From assembly GCF_900102815.1 (NCBI RefSeq), contig NZ_FNGF01000006.1, forward strand, positions 434,001 to 498,000: a stretch of DNA of 64,000 bases, written 5' to 3'. Positions 16,517 through 24,443 of the stretch are shown one piece after another. A program made the translations under genes and the position numbers. The notes under the pieces were generated by a model. The model was given only the letters and a program-made list of their open reading frames with translations, was not told where the DNA came from and made no database searches. Positions within the stretch are counted from its first letter, which is position 1, and each line of letters starts with the position of its first letter. Origin of the DNA: Glycomyces sambucus. GTDB taxonomy: Bacteria > Actinomycetota > Actinomycetes > Mycobacteriales > Micromonosporaceae.

Positions 16517-17026
16517 GTGTTCGGAGGCTTGGGCGGAACCGAGTTCCTCGTGATCATCCTCATCGCGATCTTCCTTTGGGGCCCCGACAAGCTGCCGAAG
16601 GCCCTCGCGAACCTCCGCCGGTTCATCTCCAAGGCCCGCACGATGGCGTCGAACGCCGCGGCCGATCTGAGCCGGGAGATCGGCACCGACATCAAGCCCG
16701 AGGACCTGAACCCGAAGACGTTCGTCCGCAAGCACATTCTGACCGAAGAGGACCAGGAGATGCTGACGAACCCCCTCAAGTCCACGATGCGCGACCTCCA
16801 GGACGGCACCAAGCCCCTCAAGGACGGCCTGACCGACGCGACCCGCGACGTCGAGACGACCCGCCGCAGTGTCAACCGCGGCGCGATCACGCGCGGGACC
16901 AACGGAAGCACCAACGGCTCCGCGAACGGTGCCGACAGCGGGAGCGCGAACGGGTCCTCGGACGCCGGGGAGTCCCCCACGGAGCGCACGCGCGGCCGCG
17001 CGGCCAGCTTCGACGACGTCACCTGA
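16517..17026 (+). CDS. tatB: Sec-independent protein translocase TatB
   Basis: The 169-residue protein has the TatA/B signature: a short periplasmic stretch, one N-terminal membrane helix (about residues 8-22, TEFLVIILIAIFLWG), the GPDKLP hinge with the TatB-type acidic residue, and then an amphipathic helix (KALANLRRFISKARTMASNA). The tail is long and rich in Asn, Gly and Ser. TatB passes folded twin-arginine substrates to the TatC pore. The GTG start is supported by GGAGGG about six bases upstream. It lies 67 bases after the HtrA-type gene, as in M. tuberculosis (Rv1223-Rv1224). tatA and tatC are not in this window. Confidence 0.92.
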   Translation: MFGGLGGTEFLVIILIAIFLWGPDKLPKALANLRRFISKARTMASNAAADLSREIGTDIKPEDLNPKTFVRKHILTEEDQEMLTNPLKSTMRDLQDGTKPLKDGLTDATRDVETTRRSVNRGAITRGTNGSTNGSANGADSGSANGSSDAGESPTERTRGRAASFDDVT

Positions 17027-17066
17027 TCCGCATCTCGGAGTCGTACCCGGCGGGGACACTGGCCGG

Positions 17067-17423
17067 ATGATCGGTAAATGGCACGGCCTCATCATCGACT
17101 GCCCCGACCCGTCCTCGCTCGCGGCGTTCTACGCGGAGCTGCTGGGCATGGTGAAGGTCCAGGACGACGGCGACTGGGTCGTCATCGGCGACGCACCGGA
17201 CCGGCCCGGCGTGGCCTTCCAGCAGGTCGAGGGCTTCCGGGCGCCGAGCTGGCCCACCCAGGAGGCGCCGCAGCAGATGCACTTCGACGTGCGGGTCGAC
17301 GACCTCGACGCGGGCGAGCGGGCGGTCCTCGAACTCGGCGCGCGGCGCCTCGACGGCGGCGGGGAGACCTACCGGGTCTTCGCCGACCCGATCGGGCATC
17401 CGTTCTGCCTGGTCACCATGTAG
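17067..17423 (+). CDS. VOC/glyoxalase-like single-domain protein
   Basis: This 118-residue protein has the two beta-alpha-beta-beta-beta repeats of the vicinal oxygen chelate fold: WHGLIIDCPDPSSLAAFYAELLGM at the start, QQMHFDVRVDDLDAGERAVLELG in the middle, and YRVFADPIGHPFCLVTM at the end. Such proteins are usually homodimeric metalloenzymes or drug-binding proteins, and the substrate cannot be read from the sequence. The start at 17067 is where the domain begins; a longer in-frame ATG upstream would run through the tatB tail. It may be read through from tatB (40-base gap). Confidence 0.85.
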   Translation: MIGKWHGLIIDCPDPSSLAAFYAELLGMVKVQDDGDWVVIGDAPDRPGVAFQQVEGFRAPSWPTQEAPQQMHFDVRVDDLDAGERAVLELGARRLDGGGETYRVFADPIGHPFCLVTM

Positions 17424-17569
17424 CGGATCGGCGGGCGGGAACGGCGAGGGCGCGCTTCGGTGCGGAGGGCGACCGGCCGCGATGGCGCCCAGGTGCGGAC
17501 GGCGCTCGGGTGCAAGACGGCGCTCGGGAGACGGAAGCGTGCCGACACGAACGGCGAATGAGCACGAGC

Positions 17570-17598
17570 AAGCGGCCCGGGCGATGCCCGGGCCGCTT
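17570..17598 (-). terminator. Hairpin after the DUF4190 gene
   Basis: A 13-bp perfect stem (AAGCGGCCCGGGC with GCCCGGGCCGCTT) and a 3-base loop lie 18 bases past the stop of the minus-strand gene. No T-run follows. Confidence 0.65.
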
Positions 17599-17616
17599 CG
17601 TCGTTACTGGCTCCGA

Positions 17617-18123
17617 TTAGAAGGTCGAGGCGGTGCCCATGCTGAAGATCGAGCCCCAGACCGCGAGCGTGATGATGATGCCGAGCGCGAACGCCGCGAT
17701 GCCCAGGACGAGGCCGGTGACGGCCACGTTCTTGTTCGTGGCGAGGCCCTTGTTGGCGTTCGAGATGCCGATGCCGCCGAAGATGACCGCGAGGATGCAC
17801 ATGATCCAGCCAAAGCAGGCGACGCCGGGGATCCAGGCGGTGACCAGGCCGATGATGCCGAGTACCAGCGAGGTGGTGCCCATGCCGTTCTTGGGCTGCG
17901 GCGGGCCGTAGCCGGGCGCGCCGTAGGCCGGCGGGTAGCCGGGGGCCGCGGGCGGGAGCTGCGGTGCGGCCCCGTAGCCGGGCTGCTGGGGCTGCGAGTA
18001 ACCGGGCTGCTGCGGCTGCGGGCTGTAGCCGGGCTGCTGGGGCTGGGAACCGGGCTGGCTGCCGTACGGGTCGTACTGGAAGCCGCCCTGGCCGGACTGG
18101 TCCGGAGTCGGAGGATAGGTCAT
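17617..18123 (-). CDS. DUF4190 domain membrane protein with Pro/Gln/Gly/Tyr-rich N terminus
   Basis: The 168-residue protein has an N-terminal low-complexity region of about 85 residues built on repeated QQPGY and similar pentapeptides. Two membrane segments of the DUF4190 type follow (SLVLGIIGLVTAWIPGVACF and VTGLVLGIAAFALGIIITL), separated by a GGIGISNANKG turn. Such proteins are common in actinobacteria and have no settled function. The start at 18123 (MTYPPTPDQ) was chosen because an in-frame ATG 63 bases upstream adds an uncharacteristic Arg-rich stretch. It is monocistronic, with its own hairpin. Confidence 0.85.
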   Translation of the reverse strand: MTYPPTPDQSGQGGFQYDPYGSQPGSQPQQPGYSPQPQQPGYSQPQQPGYGAAPQLPPAAPGYPPAYGAPGYGPPQPKNGMGTTSLVLGIIGLVTAWIPGVACFGWIMCILAVIFGGIGISNANKGLATNKNVAVTGLVLGIAAFALGIIITLAVWGSIFSMGTASTF

Positions 18124-18231
18124 CGCTGCACTCTCTGCTCGGGCGGAAACGGCGCGGGGAGGTTCACGATAACCGATCCACGCCACGACACTGTGACGAG
18201 GCCGCTTCGCGAAACGGGCGTATCGGCGAGG

Positions 18232-19323
18232 TCAGGGGCGCAGGAGGCGCCCGCGGAGGACGATCAGCGCAGGTTCGCGGGCCGCGGACAGGTCCTCGCG
18301 GGGATCGCGGTCGTAGACGACGACGTCACCCAGATCGGGGGCGATGCCGAGCCATTCGCGGGCCTCCCAGGAGGCGGCGGCGACCACCTCGGGAGCGGGG
18401 ATGCCCGCGCTCTCGTGGAGCAGGCGCATCTCCTCGGCCGCGAGGCCGTGGTCGATCCCGCCGCCCGCGTCGGTGCCGAGCCGGACCTTGACACCGGCCT
18501 CCCAGGCGGCGCGCACGACCTCGGGGAAGCCGCGCTTGAGGCGGCGCATGTGGTCGGCGTAGCGGGGGAACTTGGCGTCGGCCCCGGCGGCGATGTCGTC
18601 GAAGGTCTCGATGTTGATCATGGTGGGCACCAGAGAGATCCCCTTGGCGGCCATGGTGTCGAGGAGGTCGGTCGACAGGCCCGTGCCGTGCTCGACCGAG
18701 TCGGCGCCGGCCGCGACGACGCAGGCGGCGGCCTCCTCGGAGAAGGTGTGGACGGCGACGCGGGCGCCCTCGGCCTGGGCGGCGTGGATCGCGGCCGTGA
18801 GGACTTCCGGCTCGAACGAGGGGGCGAGGTCGCCCCGGTCGCGGTCGATCCAGTCCCCCACGAGCTTCACCCAGCCGTCGCCGAGCTTCGCCTGGCGGGC
18901 GAGGGCGGCGACGGCCTCGTGGGGCTCGCATTCGAGGCCGATGCCGCGCAGGTAGCGCTTGGAGGCGGCGATGTGGTGGCCGGCGCGGATGAGGCGCGGG
19001 AGGCCGTCCTCGCCGACGAGCTCGGGGTACGGGTAGGGCGATCCGGCGTCGCGGATGGCGAGGACGCCGGCGTCGCGGTCGGTGCGGGCGAGGGCGCGGG
19101 CCTCGTCGAGGCTCTCGATCGGCGCGGCTCCACGGCGGATGCCGATGTGGCAGTGGGCGTCCACGAGGCCGGGGAGCGCGAAGCCGGAGGTCGCGACCGT
19201 CCGGGCGCCCGGAACGGGGTCGAACGTGAGGCGGTCGCCGTCCACGTAGACGTCGCAGACGGTGTCGTACGGGAGCCAGACGACGCGGAGATGGAGCGGC
19301 GGGTGCGGTTCGAGTGCAGTCAT
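18232..19323 (-). CDS. Amidohydrolase family protein (Rv2915c-like)
   Basis: The 363-residue protein is a metal-dependent amidohydrolase. It has a small N-terminal beta-sandwich and then a TIM barrel with the metal motifs DAHCHIG (HxH, about residue 57), a lysine in GWVKLVGDW, AVHTFSE, DSVEHGTG, and GTDAGGGIDHG with the catalytic aspartate. The substrate is not evident; imidazolonepropionase- and prolidase-like enzymes are relatives. It lies downstream of ffh on the same strand, as Rv2915c does beside Rv2916c (ffh). However, a 600-base repeat-filled gap separates them here, so they are probably separate transcripts. Confidence 0.9.
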   Translation of the reverse strand: MTALEPHPPLHLRVVWLPYDTVCDVYVDGDRLTFDPVPGARTVATSGFALPGLVDAHCHIGIRRGAAPIESLDEARALARTDRDAGVLAIRDAGSPYPYPELVGEDGLPRLIRAGHHIAASKRYLRGIGLECEPHEAVAALARQAKLGDGWVKLVGDWIDRDRGDLAPSFEPEVLTAAIHAAQAEGARVAVHTFSEEAAACVVAAGADSVEHGTGLSTDLLDTMAAKGISLVPTMINIETFDDIAAGADAKFPRYADHMRRLKRGFPEVVRAAWEAGVKVRLGTDAGGGIDHGLAAEEMRLLHESAGIPAPEVVAAASWEAREWLGIAPDLGDVVVYDRDPREDLSAAREPALIVLRGRLLRP

Positions 19324-19500
19324 CGCCCCGAAGTATCACCCGGACGGGTCACGATGTCCAGCAACGCGCCCGCGCGCCGGGCCGTGGACGGCAGAGGGCG
19401 GCGAGCGCCGGGCAGCCGAGCGCAGGCGGTCCGGCGCACGAAGTGGCGCGGCACCGCCGCCCTGGGCGGCGGGTCATACCCACCCTGGACGGTGCCCACG

Positions 19501-19528
19501 TGCGGGCTGCGGGCTGCGGGCTGCGGGC
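19501..19528. repeat. Heptanucleotide tandem repeat, 4 copies of TGCGGGC
   Basis: Four exact, adjacent copies of TGCGGGC. The array lies six bases before the 22-nt palindrome and about 150 bases before a second heptamer array. Confidence 0.85.
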
Positions 19529-19533
19529 GGAGT

Positions 19534-19555
19534 TTACCCACCCTTGGGTGGGTAA
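19534..19555. promoter_or_regulatory. Perfect 22-nt palindrome TTACCCACCC-TT-GGGTGGGTAA
   Basis: The 10-base arms are exact reverse complements around TT. It lies about 210 bases upstream of the amidohydrolase start (minus strand) and could be an operator for that gene. It could also be a structural repeat, since a partial ACCCACC copy occurs near 19480. Confidence 0.4.
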
Positions 19556-19676
19556 TGCTCCCGGCCAGATTCGCCCCGGGGTCCGACATGACCGCGCTTG
19601 CACGGTCTCGCCGGTGACTGAGAACACCGGCGGGACCGAAGACAGATCGGAGCGCAGCAGGGGCGCGCAGCCGGGT

Positions 19677-19742
19677 TCGGCGGTCGGCGGTCGGCGGTCG
19701 GCGGTCGGCGGTCGGCGGTCGGCGGTCGGCGGTCGGCGGTCG
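19677..19742. repeat. Heptanucleotide tandem repeat, about 9.4 copies of CGGTCGG
   Basis: The period is exactly 7 over 66 bases with no interruption. It lies in non-coding DNA. A 7-base unit cannot keep a reading frame, so copy-number change would be harmless to coding but could vary between strains. Confidence 0.9.
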
Positions 19743-19874
19743 TATCGTGCGCGAGGGTGCGCGCCGGCCGGAATTCGGATCGCCTCTCGGCGATCCGGCC
19801 CGAGACGCCTCAGCTCCGGACGGCTCCGGGCATACGAACGGGCCCCTCAGTCCCGGGCGTCCAGGCACGCGAAC

Positions 19875-19901
19875 GGGCCCCGGCCGAGACGGCCGGGGCC
19901 C
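19875..19901 (-). terminator. Hairpin terminator of ffh
   Basis: An 11-bp perfect stem (GGGCCCCGGCC with GGCCGGGGCCC) around a 5-base loop lies 18 bases beyond the ffh stop codon. Confidence 0.65.
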
Positions 19902-19919
19902 GCGCTTTCGTCGTCGGGG

Positions 19920-21467
19920 CTACTTGTCCTTGCCCTGGTCCTTGAAACCCTGCTCTTTAAAGAACTGCTCGAGGTCGATGTCGGGCAGGTCGGCCGGGTT
20001 GAAGCCGGAGAGGTCGGGCATCTGGCCGGGGCCGCCCTGCGGGAGCTGGGGGGTGCGCTGCTGGGAGGCGGGGCCGCCGCGGCGGACCGTCTTCTTCTTG
20101 GCGCCCTTCTTGCCCTTGCGCTTGGTGTACGGCGACTTGGTGGCCTTGCCGCTGGGGATGCCCATGGCGCCGCTCATCTGGCGCATCATCTTCTGCGCCT
20201 CCTTGAACCGCGCGAGGAGCTGGTTCACCTCGGAGACGGTCACGCCGGAGCCGTTGGCGATGCGCAGGCGCCGGGAGCCGTTGATGAGCGCGGAGTCGCG
20301 GCGCTCGGCCGGGGTCATGGAGCGGATGATCGCGGTGGTCCGGTCGATCTGCTTGTCGTCGATCGAGTCGATCTGCTGCTTCATCTGGCCCATGCCGGGC
20401 ATCATCTTGAGCAGGTTGCCGATGGGGCCCATCTTGCGGATGGCCTGCATCTGGTCGAGGAAGTCCTCCAGGGTGAAGTCCTCGCCCTTGAGGAGCTTGT
20501 CGGTGTACTCCTCCTTCTGCTTGTCCTCGAAGACGGCCTCGGCCTGCTCGATGAGGGTGAGCATGTCGCCCATGCCGAGGATGCGCGAGGACATCCGGTC
20601 GGGGTGGAAGACGTCGAAGTCCTCCAGCTTCTCCCCGGTGGACGCGAAGAGGATGGGGCGCCCGGTGACGTGGCGGACCGACAGGGCCGCGCCGCCGCGG
20701 GCGTCGCCGTCGAGCTTGGAGAGGACGACGCCGGTGATGCCGACGCCGTCGCGGAACGCCTCGGCGGTGTTGACGGCGTCCTGGCCGATCATGGCGTCGA
20801 TGACGAAGAGGACCTCGTCGGGGTTGACGGCGGCCCGGATGTCGCGGGCCTGCTGCATCATCTCCTCGTCGACGCCGAGGCGGCCGGCGGTGTCGACGAT
20901 GACGACGTCGTGGCCGCGCTGCTTGGCCTCGGCGATGGAGTCCGTGGCGACCTTGACGGGGTCGCCGACGCCCGAGCCGGGCTCGGGGGCGTACGCGGCG
21001 ACGCCGGCGCGCTCGGCGAGGACCTGGAGCTGGCCGACGGCGTTGGGCCGCTGGAGGTCGGCGGCGACCAGGAGCGGGGAGTGCCCGTCGCCCTTGAGCC
21101 ACTTGGCGAGCTTCCCGGCAAGGGTGGTCTTGCCCGCGCCCTGGAGGCCCGCGAGCATGATGACCGTCGGGGGCTGCTTGGCGTAGTTGATCCGCCGGGT
21201 CTCGCCGCCGAGGATCGCGATGAGCTCCTCGTTGACGACCTTGATGATCTGCTGCGCGGGGTTGAGGGCCTTGGAGACCTCCGCGCCCTTGCAGCGCTCC
21301 TTGATCTGGGCGATGAAGGTCTTGACCACCGGGAGGGCCACGTCGGCCTCGAGGAGGGCGAGGCGGATCTCGCGGGCGGTGGCGTCGATGTCGGCATCGG
21401 TCAGGCGGCCCTTGCCGCGGATCGACTCGAAGATTCCCGACAGTCGATCTGACAATGCGTCGAACAC
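19920..21467 (-). CDS. ffh: Signal recognition particle protein Ffh
   Basis: The 515-residue GTPase binds 4.5S RNA and signal peptides and delivers ribosomes making membrane proteins to FtsY. The N domain is at 1-90. The G domain has GLQGAGKTTLAGKLA (G1), DTAGRLGVDEEMM (G3), TKLDG-type LSKLDGDARGG (G4) and the GEKLEDFDVFHPDRM end. The methionine-rich M domain runs from about 325 to 430 with the RNA-binding SGSRRLRIANGSG-type loop (written INGSRRLRIANGSG here). The C-terminal 70 residues are rich in Lys, Gly, Gln and Pro and probably disordered. It starts at GTG with GAGAGG upstream. Confidence 0.97.
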   Translation of the reverse strand: MFDALSDRLSGIFESIRGKGRLTDADIDATAREIRLALLEADVALPVVKTFIAQIKERCKGAEVSKALNPAQQIIKVVNEELIAILGGETRRINYAKQPPTVIMLAGLQGAGKTTLAGKLAKWLKGDGHSPLLVAADLQRPNAVGQLQVLAERAGVAAYAPEPGSGVGDPVKVATDSIAEAKQRGHDVVIVDTAGRLGVDEEMMQQARDIRAAVNPDEVLFVIDAMIGQDAVNTAEAFRDGVGITGVVLSKLDGDARGGAALSVRHVTGRPILFASTGEKLEDFDVFHPDRMSSRILGMGDMLTLIEQAEAVFEDKQKEEYTDKLLKGEDFTLEDFLDQMQAIRKMGPIGNLLKMMPGMGQMKQQIDSIDDKQIDRTTAIIRSMTPAERRDSALINGSRRLRIANGSGVTVSEVNQLLARFKEAQKMMRQMSGAMGIPSGKATKSPYTKRKGKKGAKKKTVRRGGPASQQRTPQLPQGGPGQMPDLSGFNPADLPDIDLEQFFKEQGFKDQGKDK

Positions 21468-21540
21468 GGGTGGACCTCTCGGTGGATTGGCTGGACTACC
21501 TACGAGCTTAACGGGGTGTGCACCGGGGCGCGAAAACAGG

Positions 21541-21567
21541 ACGGCCGCCCCGTGGCGGGGCGGCCGT
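21541..21567 (-). terminator. Rho-independent terminator of amt
   Basis: An 11-bp perfect stem (ACGGCCGCCCC with GGGGCGGCCGT) with a 5-base loop is followed on the minus strand by CCTGTTTTCG. It lies 22 bases after the amt stop. Confidence 0.8.
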
Positions 21568-21588
21568 CTCCAGCGGTGGGATGAAGTC

Positions 21589-22884
21589 CTAGGCGCTGAC
21601 CTTCTCGGCCGCGGCGGCGTTCGTCTCGGGGACGCCGGTGCCGGTGTTGCCGTTGACGGGGAGGTCGTAGCCGGCCTCGCCGTGCTGGGCGGAGTCGATG
21701 CCGGCGAGCTCCTCCTCCTCGCTGATGCGGACCCCGATCGTGAACTTGAGGATCAGGCCGATGATGAGCGAGGCGATGAAGGAGTAGGCGACCACGGCCA
21801 GGACCGCGGCGACCTGCTTGCCGAGGAAGGCGGCCTCGCCGCCGTAGAAGACGCCGTTGGTCCCGGCGACCTCGGCGACCGCGAACAGGCCGACGGAGAT
21901 GGAGCCCCAGATGCCGGCGACCATGTGCAGGCCGACCACGTCGAGGGCGTCGTCGTAGCCGAGCTTGTGCTTGAGGCCGATGGCGAGCGGGCAGATGACG
22001 CCGGCGACGGCGCCGAGGGCGATGGCGCCGATCGGGCTGACGTACCCGGCGGCCGGGGTGATGGCGACCAGGCCCGCGATGACGCCGGAGCAGGCGCCGA
22101 GGACCGAGGGCTTGACGCCGCGGATGCGGTCGACCAGGAGCCAGGCGAGGATCGCGGCGGCGGTGGCGACCTGGGTGTTGAGCAGGGCCAGGCCGGCGGT
22201 GCCGTTCGAGGCGAAGGCGGAGCCGGCGTTGAAGCCGAACCAGCCGAACCACAGCAGCCCGGTGCCGATCACGACGAGGGGCAGGTTGTGGGGGGCGAAG
22301 TTGCCGTCCTTCCACCCGATGCGGCGGCCGACGACCAGGGCCAGCGCGAGGCCGGCGGCACCGGCGTTGGCGTGGACCGCGGTCCCGCCGGCGAAGTCGA
22401 GCACGCCCCAGTCCTCGATCCAGCCCGAGCCCCAGACCCAGTAGGCGACGGGGGCGTAGACGACGATGACCCAGACGGTCGCGAAGATGACCCAGGCGGA
22501 GAACTTCATGCGGTCGGCGACGGCGCCGGCGATGAGGGCGACGGTGATGATCGCGAACATCATGCCGAAGGCGGCGACCGCGGCGTTCGAGACGCCGCCG
22601 GTGTAGCCCTCCAGGTCGGTGGTGTAGCCGAGGAGGAACGAGCTGGAGACGTCGCCCCACAGCGGGTGCTCGCCGGTGAGGTCGCCGACGGCGATCGACT
22701 CGCCGACGACGGTCCAGGCGATGGAGACGACGCCGATCGCGACCAGGCACTTCATCATCATGTTGATGACGGACTTGGCGCGGGTGAGACCGCCGTAGAA
22801 CAGGGCCAGGCCGGGGGTCATGAGCAGAACAAGGGCGGCTGAGGTAAGAATCCAGGCGTTGGAGCCGCTGTCGAACTCGGGCAT
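21589..22884 (-). CDS. amt: Ammonium transporter, Amt family
   Basis: The 431-residue membrane channel has about 11 hydrophobic segments. Family signatures are visible: LVLLMTPGLALFYGGL near the N terminus, DFAGGTAVHANAGAAGL with the first pore histidine, and DVVGLHMVAGIWGSI with the second. The C-terminal tail is cytoplasmic and is where PII proteins would dock. GGAGG is well placed before the ATG. In most actinobacteria amt is followed by glnK and glnD. Here a terminator comes next and then ffh, so the usual PII partner genes are elsewhere or absent. Confidence 0.96.
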   Translation of the reverse strand: MPEFDSGSNAWILTSAALVLLMTPGLALFYGGLTRAKSVINMMMKCLVAIGVVSIAWTVVGESIAVGDLTGEHPLWGDVSSSFLLGYTTDLEGYTGGVSNAAVAAFGMMFAIITVALIAGAVADRMKFSAWVIFATVWVIVVYAPVAYWVWGSGWIEDWGVLDFAGGTAVHANAGAAGLALALVVGRRIGWKDGNFAPHNLPLVVIGTGLLWFGWFGFNAGSAFASNGTAGLALLNTQVATAAAILAWLLVDRIRGVKPSVLGACSGVIAGLVAITPAAGYVSPIGAIALGAVAGVICPLAIGLKHKLGYDDALDVVGLHMVAGIWGSISVGLFAVAEVAGTNGVFYGGEAAFLGKQVAAVLAVVAYSFIASLIIGLILKFTIGVRISEEEELAGIDSAQHGEAGYDLPVNGNTGTGVPETNAAAAEKVSA

Positions 22885-23255
22885 GGCCGCCTCCTCTCTC
22901 CAGAGATAGGTAGAACTGCGGGCGTGAGTAGGTGGTCCGGCGTCGAGGGGAGCGACGGTGCTCAGGAGTTGGTCACGCGCCGGCCTTGCGACCGGCGCGT
23001 GAATCTCCTACCTACCGGAGTGAAGCCAGCTTCACCGCGACGTGTTACGCGGCCCGGGCCTGCGTGTTAAGAAGCTGTCGCCAAAGATTTCGAGTGTGTG
23101 AACTCACCCTCACAAGGGTGGATTTCGGCGTGGTCGGAGGCGCGGGTGGGGTTGATGCGGCTTTTGATGGCATTGATGGGCTCGAATGAACCGTGACTTC
23201 GGCATGACCGGTCCGTTACGGAACTGTGCTCTAATGTCTGTGGACCATCAGATAG
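22885..23255. other. Regulatory gap between amt and the LacI-type gene
   Basis: This 370-base stretch lies between divergent genes and has no coding signal. It contains a hairpin at 22973-23002 (TCACGCGCCGG with CCGGCGCGTGA), a 16-nt palindrome at 23020-23035 (GTGAAGC-CA-GCTTCAC), and an AT-richer part near 23060-23130. A GTAAC on the amt-coding strand near 23046 resembles half a GlnR site, but the second half is missing. Confidence 0.45.
23020..23035. promoter_or_regulatory. 16-nt palindrome upstream of amt
   Basis: GTGAAGC and GCTTCAC are exact inverted copies separated by CA, about 140 bases upstream of the amt start. It is a possible operator; the regulator is unknown. Confidence 0.35.
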
Positions 23256-23267
23256 GTGAACGTTCAC
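23256..23267. promoter_or_regulatory. LacI-family operator GTGAACGTTCAC
   Basis: A perfect 12-bp palindrome with the central CG step typical of LacI-family operators. It lies 90 bases upstream of the LacI-type regulator gene and so probably mediates autoregulation and control of the hydrolase gene behind it. Confidence 0.7.
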
Positions 23268-23357
23268 ACCGGGCGGCGTATCGTCGTATTGAACCGGGGC
23301 GCCCCGCGCGCCCCGGAATGGCGTGCGTGCGAACGAACATGGAAAGCGACGGCAGCG

Positions 23358-24401
23358 ATGGCGCAACCGAAGAAGGCAGCCAGTATCTGGGACGTGGCGC
23401 GGCTGGCCGGCGTCTCGCACCAGACGGTCTCCCGGGTCGTCAACGGCTCCCCCCGCGTGGCCGCGGCCACCCGCGACAAGGTCCTGGAGGCCATCGCGGA
23501 GCTGGGCTACCGGCCGAACCGGCTCGCGCGCAGCCTCGCCGGGGGCGCGGCCGAGTCCGTCACCGTCCTCACCGCCGACACCTCCCTCTACGGGCCCGAG
23601 GCCGCGCTGCGCGGGATCGAGAAGGCGGCGCGAGCGCTCGACTGGAGCGTCCAGATCTCCGTCCTCGACCCGGCCGACACGCACTCGGACGCCGACATCA
23701 TCGCGCGGCTGCCGCGCGCGGGCGAGCCGACGATCATCATGGCGCACGACGAACCCGGCATGCGCGCCAAGCAGGTCCTGCTCGACCAGCAGCCGCACGC
23801 GATGGTCGCGATCGGCCCGTACACGGCCGAGGAGCTGGCGGCCTCGCCGTGGCTGGTGGGCATGGACGACGGCAAGGCCGCCGCCGAGGCCACCCGGTAC
23901 CTCCTCGACCTGGGCCACACCACCGTGCACCACCTGGCGATCCCCACCTCCACCGGCACGTTCGGCGGCGGCAAGGCGCACCGCGCCGAGGGCTGGGCGC
24001 GGGTGCTGCGCGAGGCCGGCCGGCCCGTGCCGGAGCCGGTCCCGTCCGGGTGGACCATCGCCGAGGCGTTCAAGGCGGTGCAGCCGCTGGTGGCCGACCC
24101 GGAGGTGACCGCGATCCTGTGCGGCAACGACCACCTCGCGCTCGCCACGCTGCGCGCCGCGCACCTGGCGGGCCGCTCGGTGCCGGGCGACCTGTCGATC
24201 GTCGGCTTCGACAACACCCCGTTCTCGGCGTACACGACCCCCGCGCTGACGACGGTGAACCAGGACTTCGAGAGCGTCGGGCGCGGCGCGTTCGAGCTGC
24301 TGCGCCACCGCGTGGACGGCTCGATCCCGCGCCCGGTCCCGGGCTGGCCCGAGCCCGAGCTCATCGTCCGCGAGACCTCGGGGCCGCCTTCTTCCTCGTG
24401 A
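23358..24401 (+). CDS. LacI family transcriptional regulator
   Basis: The 347-residue protein has an N-terminal LacI helix-turn-helix (residues 9-55: SIWDVARLAGVSHQTVSRVV, then hinge helix GYRPNRLARSL) and a periplasmic-binding-protein-like sugar domain. That domain shows the expected GMDDGKAAAEATRYLLDLGH, AILCGNDHLALATLRAAH and DLSIVGFDNTPFSAYTTPALTTV segments. The start at 23358 fits the family; an in-frame GTG 102 bases upstream would place the operator inside the gene. It is followed 42 bases later by a glycoside hydrolase gene, which is very likely its target. The inducer is probably a sugar released by that enzyme. Confidence 0.93.
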   Translation: MAQPKKAASIWDVARLAGVSHQTVSRVVNGSPRVAAATRDKVLEAIAELGYRPNRLARSLAGGAAESVTVLTADTSLYGPEAALRGIEKAARALDWSVQISVLDPADTHSDADIIARLPRAGEPTIIMAHDEPGMRAKQVLLDQQPHAMVAIGPYTAEELAASPWLVGMDDGKAAAEATRYLLDLGHTTVHHLAIPTSTGTFGGGKAHRAEGWARVLREAGRPVPEPVPSGWTIAEAFKAVQPLVADPEVTAILCGNDHLALATLRAAHLAGRSVPGDLSIVGFDNTPFSAYTTPALTTVNQDFESVGRGAFELLRHRVDGSIPRPVPGWPEPELIVRETSGPPSSS

Positions 24402-24443
24402 CCTGGGAGGCGACCCTTGCAGCACCCCGAAAGGCCCGAAGCC

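Larger units (their letters stand above)
19324..19874. other. Repeat-rich gap between the amidohydrolase gene and ffh
   Basis: This 550-base stretch has no supported gene. It holds two heptanucleotide tandem arrays (19501-19528, 19677-19742) and a perfect 22-nt palindrome (19534-19555), listed separately. Confidence 0.6.

Noticed and set aside
23036..23060. Possible GlnR site upstream of amt
   Set aside because: One GTAAC half-site is present on the amt strand, but the expected GAAAC-like second half six bases on is absent.
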